This document shows positions 1-5,430 of a DNA stretch of 15,016 bases, piece by piece; positions within the stretch are counted from its first letter, which is position 1; each line of letters starts with the position of its first letter. Source of the stretch: Methylomarinum sp964442675 (GTDB lineage: Bacteria > Pseudomonadota > Gammaproteobacteria > Methylococcales > Methylomonadaceae). The notes beneath the pieces were generated by a model, which was given only the letters and a program-made list of their open reading frames with translations, did not search any database and had not been told where the DNA came from. Made by a program: the position numbers and the translations under genes. The stretch is taken from positions 1-15,016 of the forward strand of contig CAYUAE010000037.1 in assembly GCA_964442675.1 (NCBI GenBank). The letters are read 5' to 3'.

Positions 1-1
1 C

Positions 2-436
2 CTCAGTTTTGCCCAATATCTCAGCCAGCAGCAACAAATCCCGCTACAGATTGATGACAACCTGCGCGAAATTCATTTTGGTGACTGGGAAGGTAAAAGC
101 CAGGAAGACATCCACCGACACTCTCCTGAATTACTGCAAGCGTTCTACCGCAACCCAATAAAAAACGCCCCACCTGCAGGCGAGGCCTTTATTGAATTTC
201 AACAACGTATCACACAAAGTTGGCATAATGTATTGAATACCTATAGTGGTCAACACATTTTACTCATCACCCATGCCGGCGTGATCCGGCTCATCTTCTC
301 GCTGATTTTCAAGCTCCCTTACCCGCAATGTTTTCAGTTTGACCTCCCCCCCGCCAGCTTAACGCGCTTCAGTCATTTCGAAAACGATGGAGAAACGTTT
401 ACCCAGCTTAACCTTCTCCGACCGTTTGATCACTAA
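2..436 (+). CDS. Histidine phosphatase family protein, 3' part (CobC / phosphoglycerate-mutase-like)
   Basis: The gene is cut by the left edge; reading frame 2 is open from the edge to the TAA at 434-436. The visible 144 residues include LREIHFGDWEGKS, the usual block after the missing N-terminal catalytic RHG motif, and a later ITHAGVIR block carrying the second catalytic histidine. Family members of this subtype remove phosphate from small metabolites, for example alpha-ribazole phosphate in cobalamin synthesis (CobC) or phosphoglycerates. The substrate cannot be told from this fragment, and no cobalamin genes are in view. The block order and the length to the C-terminus fit an ordinary full-length protein of about 200 residues. 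It ends 6 bp before a strong terminator, so it is the last gene of its transcript. Confidence 0.85.
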   Translation, partial: LSFAQYLSQQQQIPLQIDDNLREIHFGDWEGKSQEDIHRHSPELLQAFYRNPIKNAPPAGEAFIEFQQRITQSWHNVLNTYSGQHILLITHAGVIRLIFSLIFKLPYPQCFQFDLPPASLTRFSHFENDGETFTQLNLLRPFDH

Positions 437-442
437 AAACAA

Positions 443-479
443 AAAAGCCTGATACCCATGTCACAGGTATCAGGCTTTT
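443..479. terminator. Bidirectional rho-independent terminator
   Basis: A perfect 14-bp inverted repeat (443-456 with 466-479) surrounds a 9-nt loop. Its core is GCCTGATACC / GGTATCAGGC, flanked by A and T runs on the two sides. It lies between two convergent genes, the phosphatase ending at 436 (+) and the small gene ending at 512 (-), and can serve both. Confidence 0.9.
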
Positions 480-511
480 CCAGCTTAAAATTGTCAAACC
501 AATCAACACAC

Positions 512-706
512 TCAGGCTGTCACATCCAGCTGACTGCCAATGGTGCCCGTGGCGGCGGTTGTTTTTTGAGTTTCTGTAACAGAACTGACAGCATCATCAC
601 GATCACCATCGCCATCAGGCCGATTACCCTCAACCACTTCCTGCGTCTGTTTTGGCACGGCTGCATGAGCGGTTACGAGCATATTTGAAACGGATGAAAC
701 ATCCAT
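512..706 (-). CDS. Small hypothetical protein, Ser/Thr-rich, 64 aa
   Basis: I cannot assign a function. The frame is a complete 64-residue protein preceded by a strong ribosome binding site: AGAGGAG at 714-720 on the minus strand, 7 nt before the ATG. This is the main reason to accept it. The protein starts MDVSSVSNMLV and ends GSQLDVTA. It has a charged middle (GDGDRDD) and many Ser, Thr, Val and Ala, with no Cys, no signal peptide and no membrane segment. The short MDVSS start and the VD/LD-V-x-A end recall families of small uncharacterised proteobacterial proteins, including YjfB-like ones; this is an impression from memory, not a homology result. It lies downstream of oadB on the same strand, 147 bp away, and ends at the shared terminator. 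It could be the last gene of the oad transcript or have its own promoter. Confidence 0.6.
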   Translation of the reverse strand: MDVSSVSNMLVTAHAAVPKQTQEVVEGNRPDGDGDRDDAVSSVTETQKTTAATGTIGSQLDVTA

Positions 707-729
707 ACTGGTTCTCCTCTATTCAATAG

Positions 730-759
730 ATCTGGATCCACAACGTCACGGATCCAGAT
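730..759. repeat. 10-bp perfect inverted repeat upstream of the small gene
   Basis: ATCTGGATCC (730-739) pairs with GGATCCAGAT (750-759) across a 10-nt loop. On the minus strand it follows oadB and lies just upstream of the ribosome binding site of the 64-residue gene. No T run follows on either side, so it is a poor intrinsic terminator. It could be an mRNA-stabilising or processing hairpin between oadB and the small gene, or an operator. Confidence 0.45.
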
Positions 760-853
760 ACAAACAATATTAAAACATGCAGACACCATATCGGACAGAT
801 ATGAGATTTCTTTAATATATTTTGCTCATGCCTACAGATCTCACCGTTTGTAA

Positions 854-1981
854 TTAATTCACCAGACTCAACAATACACCTGCCGCAACTGCCGAACCGA
901 TAACACCGGCCACATTTGGGCCCATCGCATGCATCAACAGGAAGTTATGCGGATTAGACTCCAATCCTAACTTATTGGCAACCCGTGCCGCCATCGGTAC
1001 AGCAGAAACTCCGGCGCCCCCAATCAATGGATTGATAGGGGTTTTACTGTATTTATTCATGACTTTCGCCATCAAGACACCACAGGCTGTCCCAATACAG
1101 AACGCAATCGCGCCCAACGCCAAAATACCCAAGGTCTTGAAGGTCAAAAACGCTTCTGCACTCAGCTTTGAACCTACCGACAAGCCTAGAAAAATAGTCA
1201 CAATATTGATCAATTCATTCTGTGCTGTTTTACTCAGACGTTCAACCACGCCACAGGTGTTCATCAGGTTCCCCAGACAAAACATACCAACTAATGGCGC
1301 CGCCGAAGGCAACAGAAAGGCAGTCAAGAACAACAGCATCAATGGAAACAATATTTTTTCCGATTGACTCACAGCGCGTAATTGCTGCATCTCAATGGAA
1401 CGCTCCTCTTCTGTCGTCAATGCGCGCATAATGGGCGGTTGAATCAGCGGTACCAACGCCATATAGGAATAGGCAGCAACCGCAATGGCACCCAATAATT
1501 CCGGCGACAATTTAGAGGCGACATAGATTGCGGTTGGCCCATCGGCCCCACCAATAATCGCAATCGCGGCAGCGTCTTTAAATGAAAACTCCAGCCCGGG
1601 AATCACATTCAAAGCCAGCGCACCCAACAATGTGGCAAAAATACCAAACTGGGCCGCCGCACCCAAAAACAAGGTTTTAGGGTTTGCCAGCATCGGCCCA
1701 AAGTCAGTCATCGCGCCAACGCCCATAAAGATCAATAGCGGAAATATGCCGGATTTAATGCCGAAATATAAGTAATGCAGAATACCGCCTTCACCGCCCA
1801 TGTCAGCAACGGGAATATTGACCAATATGGCACCAAAGCCAATGGGTAATAATAATAAAGGTTCGAAACCTTTTTTAATCGCCAGATATAACAGCAAAAA
1901 CCCCACCGCCATCATGGCAGCCTGACCGCCAGAAATGCTATACAGCCCGGTACTTTCCCAAAGTAGTGTCAAATTTTCCAT
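854..1981 (-). CDS. oadB: Oxaloacetate decarboxylase, Na+-pumping, beta subunit
   Basis: This is the integral membrane subunit that decarboxylates the carboxybiotin made by OadA and couples it to export of Na+ across the inner membrane. The 375-residue protein is strongly hydrophobic. It carries the family block GGADGPTAIYVASKLSPELLGA, with the aspartate (residue 147) matching the essential Na+-binding Asp of OadB, followed by LIQPPIMRALTTEEER. Near the C-terminus the GGAGVSAVPMAARV block corresponds to the conserved helix implicated in Na+ passage. The length matches the shorter OadB forms. The ATG at 1981 has a GGGGA ribosome binding site 5 nt upstream (1987-1991). Only 14 bp separate it from oadA, so the two are co-transcribed. 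Related beta subunits pump Na+ from methylmalonyl-CoA or glutaconyl-CoA; the adjacent OadA fixes the substrate as oxaloacetate. Confidence 0.95.
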   Translation of the reverse strand: MENLTLLWESTGLYSISGGQAAMMAVGFLLLYLAIKKGFEPLLLLPIGFGAILVNIPVADMGGEGGILHYLYFGIKSGIFPLLIFMGVGAMTDFGPMLANPKTLFLGAAAQFGIFATLLGALALNVIPGLEFSFKDAAAIAIIGGADGPTAIYVASKLSPELLGAIAVAAYSYMALVPLIQPPIMRALTTEEERSIEMQQLRAVSQSEKILFPLMLLFLTAFLLPSAAPLVGMFCLGNLMNTCGVVERLSKTAQNELINIVTIFLGLSVGSKLSAEAFLTFKTLGILALGAIAFCIGTACGVLMAKVMNKYSKTPINPLIGGAGVSAVPMAARVANKLGLESNPHNFLLMHAMGPNVAGVIGSAVAAGVLLSLVN

Positions 1982-1995
1982 AGTTTTCCCCTGCC

Positions 1996-3774
1996 TTATA
2001 AAACAATCAGGGTATCACCTACGGACACCGCATCGCCTTCTTTAACGTTCACAGCGGAGACCGTTCCCGCCGCCTTTGCCCGCACTTCGGTCTCCATTTT
2101 CATCGCTTCCATAATGACAACTACATCGCCAGCATTCACGTTGTCACCCACATTAACATTGACTTTCAAAATAGTCCCCGCCATTGGGGCGGTTACGGCT
2201 TCACCCGTGCTTGCAGTCGGTGCGGCTGTTGCTGTCGGCGCACTCACCGCCTGAGCAGCACCTGCAGGTTGCACCTGAATATCGGCATTACCCGGGCCGA
2301 TCACAACGTTATAATTTGCGCCATTCACATTGACTGTATAGTTTTCAACCGGCAACTCACCAGCAGATTGTCGCGCAAATGCTTCAGGATCTGGTGCTGC
2401 TTCAAATGCCTCCGGATTCCCTCTGTTTTTCAGAAATTTCCAGCCCACTTGCGCAAACAGAGCATAAATCAACGCATCATCTTCCACTGGATCAGACAAC
2501 TTCACGCCTTCTTCCGCCGCTTTTTCGATGACCTCTGTAATCAACTTCTCCATTTCCGGTTCCAGCAAATCAGCGGGGCGACAGGTAATCGGCTCCTGGC
2601 CGTCCAATACCCGCGCCTGTAAATCTTTATTGACCGGTGCTGGTGTCTTGCCGTATTCACCCTTCAATACACCGGCAGTTTCCTTACTGATTGTTTTATA
2701 GCGCTCCCCAGATAAAACATTCATCACCGCCTGGGTTCCGACAATTTGTGACGTTGGCGTAACCAATGGCAAATAACCTAAATCCTCTCGCACCCGTGGA
2801 ATTTCTTTCAATACTTCGGCAAATTTATCTTCTGCACCCTGTTCTCTCAATTGGCTTTCCATATTAGTCAACATGCCACCAGGCACCTGAGAAATCAGGA
2901 TACGACTATCGACCCCTTTCAAGCTACCTTCAAACTGGGCATATTTCTTGCGGACTTCACGGAAATGATCAGCCAAAGGCTCAAACTTCTCGAGCGCCAA
3001 ACCGGTATCACGCGGCTGACCTTTCAAACTGGCAACAATGGTTTCAGTGGGGCTGTGACCATAGGTCATACTCAAAGATGAAATTGCCGTGTCGACATTA
3101 TCCACACCGGCATCTATGGCCTTGATCAGCGTACCGACACTCAAGCCCGTCGTGGCATGACAATGTAAATGAATCGGAATATCAACCGCTTTTTTCAACT
3201 GTGAAACCAGCTCGTAAGCATCATAAGGCGTCAACAGCCCGGCCATGTCTTTAATACAAATGGAATGTGCTCCAAGGTCTTCAATTTCACGCCCCTGGTC
3301 CACCCATTTTTCAATGGTATGCACCGGGCTGATCGTATAGGAGATAGTGCCTTGCGCATGAGCATCCGTATTCAGTACAGCCTTTATCGCACGCTCAATA
3401 TTGCGCATGTCATTCATGGCATCAAAAATACGAAAAACATCAATTCCATTGACAACACAACGCTCGACAAATTTATCAACCACATCATCCGCATAATGCC
3501 GATAACCTAAAATGTTTTGCCCACGAAAAAGCATTTGTTGCGGCGTATTTGGCATCGCCTTCTTCAGAAGACGCAATCTTTCCCAAGGATCTTCCCCCAA
3601 ATAACGTATACAGGCATCAAAAGTAGCGCCACCCCAAGATTCAATTGACCAGTATCCAATCTGATCCAGTTGTTCACAAACCGGCAACATGTCTTCAATG
3701 CGTAGACGTGTTGCCAAAATTGATTGATGTGCATCCCGCAGCACAACTTCAGTTATACCTAATGGTTTTGCCAT
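1996..3774 (-). CDS. oadA: Oxaloacetate decarboxylase alpha subunit (carboxyltransferase plus biotin carrier)
   Basis: This subunit transfers the C4 carboxyl group of oxaloacetate to its own biotin, releasing pyruvate; OadB then decarboxylates the carboxybiotin. The 592 residues hold three parts. First is a TIM-barrel carboxyltransferase domain with RDAHQS (13-18), IKDMAGLL (Lys175, matching the active-site Lys) and HLHCH (His204 and His206, the metal ligands). Next is the conserved OadA/pyruvate carboxylase association region (about 300-465). Last, after an Ala/Pro/Thr-rich linker, is a C-terminal biotinyl domain with EAMKMET, the biotinylated Lys being residue 559, about 33 from the end. 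The ATG at 3774 has an AGGAG site (3781-3785) just upstream. There is no biotin carboxylase domain, so it is not a pyruvate carboxylase. A separate PycB-type subunit can look similar, but the adjacent oadB and oadG settle the call. Confidence 0.96.
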   Translation of the reverse strand: MAKPLGITEVVLRDAHQSILATRLRIEDMLPVCEQLDQIGYWSIESWGGATFDACIRYLGEDPWERLRLLKKAMPNTPQQMLFRGQNILGYRHYADDVVDKFVERCVVNGIDVFRIFDAMNDMRNIERAIKAVLNTDAHAQGTISYTISPVHTIEKWVDQGREIEDLGAHSICIKDMAGLLTPYDAYELVSQLKKAVDIPIHLHCHATTGLSVGTLIKAIDAGVDNVDTAISSLSMTYGHSPTETIVASLKGQPRDTGLALEKFEPLADHFREVRKKYAQFEGSLKGVDSRILISQVPGGMLTNMESQLREQGAEDKFAEVLKEIPRVREDLGYLPLVTPTSQIVGTQAVMNVLSGERYKTISKETAGVLKGEYGKTPAPVNKDLQARVLDGQEPITCRPADLLEPEMEKLITEVIEKAAEEGVKLSDPVEDDALIYALFAQVGWKFLKNRGNPEAFEAAPDPEAFARQSAGELPVENYTVNVNGANYNVVIGPGNADIQVQPAGAAQAVSAPTATAAPTASTGEAVTAPMAGTILKVNVNVGDNVNAGDVVVIMEAMKMETEVRAKAAGTVSAVNVKEGDAVSVGDTLIVL

Positions 3775-3786
3775 TTTTTTCTCCTG

Positions 3787-3802
3787 GGTCTTTTTTTAGA
3801 CC
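3787..3802. repeat. Small hairpin next to the oadA ribosome binding site
   Basis: GGTCT (3787-3791) and AGACC (3798-3802) form a 5-bp stem with a T-rich loop (A-rich in the minus-strand mRNA). It directly adjoins the oadA AGGAG site at 3781-3785. It may be a minor translational element; the stem is weak. Confidence 0.25.
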
Positions 3803-3848
3803 ATACTTATAAATACCTTGTGGGTAATATTTCTTAAACTATTCGGGC

Positions 3849-3868
3849 AGCTTAAAACCCCTTAAGCT
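3849..3868. repeat. 7-bp inverted repeat in the oadG-oadA gap
   Basis: AGCTTAA (3849-3855) and TTAAGCT (3862-3868) pair perfectly around a 6-nt loop. No T run follows, so it is not a clear terminator. Its role is unknown. Confidence 0.35.
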
Positions 3869-3872
3869 AAGA

Positions 3873-3917
3873 TAAATGGTATCTACTCAGTGTATTTTAA
3901 AAAATAAATACCATTTA
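3873..3917. repeat. 10-bp perfect inverted repeat flanking an AT-rich spacer
   Basis: TAAATGGTAT (3873-3882) is the exact reverse complement of ATACCATTTA (3908-3917), with 25 nt between. The two arms could be two copies of an operator half-site or the stem of an mRNA hairpin upstream of oadA. Confidence 0.4.
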
Positions 3918-3943
3918 ATATCAGTTGCTTACGGAAGAAGTGT

Positions 3944-3963
3944 ATGTGACAAGGATGTCACAT
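3944..3963. promoter_or_regulatory. Candidate operator palindrome ATGTGACA-N4-TGTCACAT
   Basis: The two 8-bp arms (3944-3951 and 3956-3963) are perfectly complementary around AGGA. Read as TGTGA/TCACA half-sites, the spacing is 8 nt rather than the 6 nt of a CRP-type site, so it is not canonical CRP. Its length and compact symmetry fit a dimeric regulator's binding site between oadG and oadA. The identity of any regulator is unknown. Confidence 0.4.
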
Positions 3964-4039
3964 TCAAGCCTACACGGATGTATTTACGGCGTCTTCTGGA
4001 GTAAGTGGCTGATAGTAAAGACCTAAATACGCTGAGTAA

Positions 4040-4279
4040 TTACGATAAATGTTTATCCCGATATTGCCGCACTGCGAGGGTAATCGCAGTAACAACATCA
4101 GCCTGCACGGTAACAGGCTTAGGTTTTGGATATTTGGGTTCAATCACAGGTTCCGGCAGAAACTTTTCCACCACTTTGCGTAGTCCGGTCACGGCGAATA
4201 CCAGCAATGCCAGGAATATGAAAACAATCGACATACCCGCAATCATCAATTCCGCGCCTTGTATTAACATTTCACGCAT
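4040..4279 (-). CDS. oadG: Oxaloacetate decarboxylase gamma subunit
   Basis: OadG is the small membrane anchor that holds OadA to OadB and assists Na+ pumping. The protein has the expected design: a short N-terminus, one hydrophobic helix (GAELMIAGMSIVFIFLALLVFAVTGL), then a Pro/Lys/Glu-rich linker (LPEPVIEPKYPKPKPV) and a short C-terminal helix. I chose the ATG at 4279 (79 residues, MREMLIQGAELM) because family members begin only a few residues before the helix and a GGAA site lies 8 nt upstream. An ATG at 4312 gives 90 residues with a weaker AGG nearby, and an ATG at 4270 gives 76. The start is therefore uncertain, but the gene is not. It leads the oadG-A-B block and is divergent from rnfB. 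OadG sequences are poorly conserved, so context carries part of the call. Confidence 0.88.
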   Translation of the reverse strand: MREMLIQGAELMIAGMSIVFIFLALLVFAVTGLRKVVEKFLPEPVIEPKYPKPKPVTVQADVVTAITLAVRQYRDKHLS

Positions 4280-4422
4280 AACATAGTTTCCAATGTGTAA
4301 AATTCTCCGCATTATGCCTAAATTTCATGGACTAGACAATGCTTATTCCGCCCAGATAAGCTCATTTAAACATATAATCAATAACTTATATAAATATGCA
4401 ATTTTGCCTTTGAGGGGCATTT

Positions 4423-4439
4423 TCGTGTAAAGTACACGA
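4423..4439. promoter_or_regulatory. 17-bp palindrome TCGTGTA-AAG-TACACGA, candidate operator
   Basis: The perfect 7-bp arms (4423-4429 and 4433-4439) flank AAG and overlap the candidate -10 of the rnfB promoter. Centred in the divergent region, it could control the rnf/PFOR block, the oad block, or both. I do not recognise it as the site of a known regulator. Confidence 0.45.
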
Positions 4440-4463
4440 TTATTCAATTCATACTCTAATGAT

Positions 4464-4488
4464 AAATCCTTTGTTTTTTTAGGGATTT
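4464..4488 (+). promoter_or_regulatory. Leader hairpin containing the only SD-like sequence of rnfB
   Basis: AAATCC (4464-4469) and GGATTT (4483-4488) form a short stem around a U-rich loop in the rnfB leader. The only Shine-Dalgarno-like sequence before rnfB, AGGGA (4481-4485), lies partly in the stem and 13 nt from the ATG, further than usual. This could reduce rnfB translation or be a chance pairing. Confidence 0.3.
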
Positions 4489-4498
4489 AACGAAACAC

Positions 4499-5383
4499 AT
4501 GACATCAAGTATCTTAACTGCCGCTCTTTTTATGGTTGCCCTGGGCACAGCCCTGGCCATCATACTCGCTATCGCAAACAAAAAACTGTTTGTAAGAGAA
4601 GATCCGCGGATTGATGAAGTGGATGAAATGTTACCGCAAGCACAATGCGGTGCATGTGGTGAACCCGGCTGCAGGCCCTTTGCAGAAGCCGTCGTTGCCG
4701 GCCGGAAAAATCCATCTGACTGTACCGTCAACACCCCTGAAGGCAATGCACAAATTGCCGAATATCTTGGCGTGGACATGAAGCCAAAAGAAAAAGTCGT
4801 CGCCAGGTTAGCGTGTGCCGGTGGAACCCATGTCGCCTATACCCGGGCAAAATATGAAGGCATGAAGTCCTGCCAGGCTGCTGCAACGGTTGCTGGTGGT
4901 GGTAAAGGCTGCAGCTGGGGCTGCCTAGGCCTTGCCGATTGCGCGGAAGTCTGTGATTTTGATGCCATTTTCATGGATGAACATGGTCTGCCGATTGTGG
5001 TTGAAGACAAATGCACTGCATGTAATGATTGTGTCGTCGTCTGTCCGAAAGATTTGTTTTCCTTACATCCTGTCAGCCATAAACTTTTCGTCGCCTGCAA
5101 AAGCCTGGCTGAAGGTGATGATGCCCTGGCTGAGTGTGAAGTAGCCTGTACCGGTTGCGAAAAATGCGCCGTTGACGCCCCGCCGGGCCTTATCGAAATC
5201 AAAAACAATCTGGCCGTGATAAACTATGAGCTCTATGATCAGATTGACGTCGATAGAACACCGATAGAACGTTGCCCGACCGGGGCCATCGTTTGGATAG
5301 ACAGCAAACTGGGAACCACCCGTTCCAGTGTGGGCAAAGAAGCACAGCGCTCACATCGCAATGAGCCGCTGCCATTAGGCTGA
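4499..5383 (+). CDS. rnfB: Rnf complex electron-entry subunit RnfB, long cysteine-rich form
   Basis: RnfB is the iron-sulfur subunit that accepts electrons from reduced ferredoxin and passes them into the Rnf membrane complex. The 294-residue protein starts with one membrane helix (about 4-28). An Fe-S domain follows with CGACGEPGC (Cys50, 53, 58 and Cys75). A ferredoxin-like pair comes next: Cys138/142/148/152 in the KGCSWGCLGLADCAEVC block typical of long RnfB proteins, and Cys172/175/178/182 in CTACNDCVVVCP. A C-terminal part carries Cys200, 213, 217, 220, 223 and 259 (the last in CPTGAI). I count 20 cysteines in all. Enterobacterial RnfB is about 190 residues, so this is the long type known from anaerobes such as Bacteroidetes and Clostridia. 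After Cys152 the usual Pro is Asp. The ATG at 4499 has only a distant SD. It is the first gene of the rnf/PFOR operon, 47 bp before PFOR. Confidence 0.95.
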   Translation: MTSSILTAALFMVALGTALAIILAIANKKLFVREDPRIDEVDEMLPQAQCGACGEPGCRPFAEAVVAGRKNPSDCTVNTPEGNAQIAEYLGVDMKPKEKVVARLACAGGTHVAYTRAKYEGMKSCQAAATVAGGGKGCSWGCLGLADCAEVCDFDAIFMDEHGLPIVVEDKCTACNDCVVVCPKDLFSLHPVSHKLFVACKSLAEGDDALAECEVACTGCEKCAVDAPPGLIEIKNNLAVINYELYDQIDVDRTPIERCPTGAIVWIDSKLGTTRSSVGKEAQRSHRNEPLPLG

Positions 5384-5420
5384 CCTGAAATTACAATCTC
5401 AATTAAACCTTAATTCTTTT

Positions 5421-5425
5421 GAGGA
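5421..5425 (+). promoter_or_regulatory. Ribosome binding site deciding the PFOR start
   Basis: GAGGA lies 5 nt before the ATG at 5431. A TTG in the same frame at 5419 would place the start before this site, so the ATG at 5431 is preferred. Confidence 0.8.
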
Positions 5426-5430
5426 ATCGC

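Larger units (their letters stand above)
3775..4039. other. 265-bp gap between oadG and oadA, no gene seen
   Basis: I find no credible reading frame here on either strand. The gap is AT-rich and contains four inverted repeats (3787-3802, 3849-3868, 3873-3917 and 3944-3963). oadG, oadA and oadB usually sit almost back to back, so a gap of this size probably contains a second promoter for oadAB or a transcript-processing region. A weak -10-like TATAAG is readable on the minus strand near 3806-3811, without a convincing -35. Confidence 0.6.
4280..4498. promoter_or_regulatory. Divergent promoter region between oadG and rnfB
   Basis: This AT-rich region separates two divergently transcribed blocks. 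A possible rightward sigma-70 promoter is TTGCCT (4404-4409) and TAAAGT (4428-4433) with 18-nt spacing. A possible leftward one, read on the minus strand, is TTGCAT (about 4397-4402) with TTATAT-like sequence about 18 nt further on. Both are sequence guesses. The 17-bp palindrome at 4423-4439 lies over the rightward -10. Confidence 0.5.

Noticed and set aside
730..759. Intrinsic terminator for the oad transcript
   Set aside because: The stem is perfect but no T run follows in either direction; called only an inverted repeat.
3944..3963. Canonical CRP/FNR-type site
   Set aside because: The TGTGA and TCACA halves are 8 nt apart instead of 6, so it does not fit the CRP consensus; kept only as an unknown palindrome.
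4005..4286. 93-residue frame on the + strand opposite oadG
   Set aside because: It is antisense to oadG, has no family resemblance and no good ribosome binding site; OadG on the other strand explains the DNA.
5419..5430. TTG start giving four extra N-terminal residues on PFOR
   Set aside because: The GAGGA site at 5421-5425 lies inside this stretch and points to the ATG at 5431.
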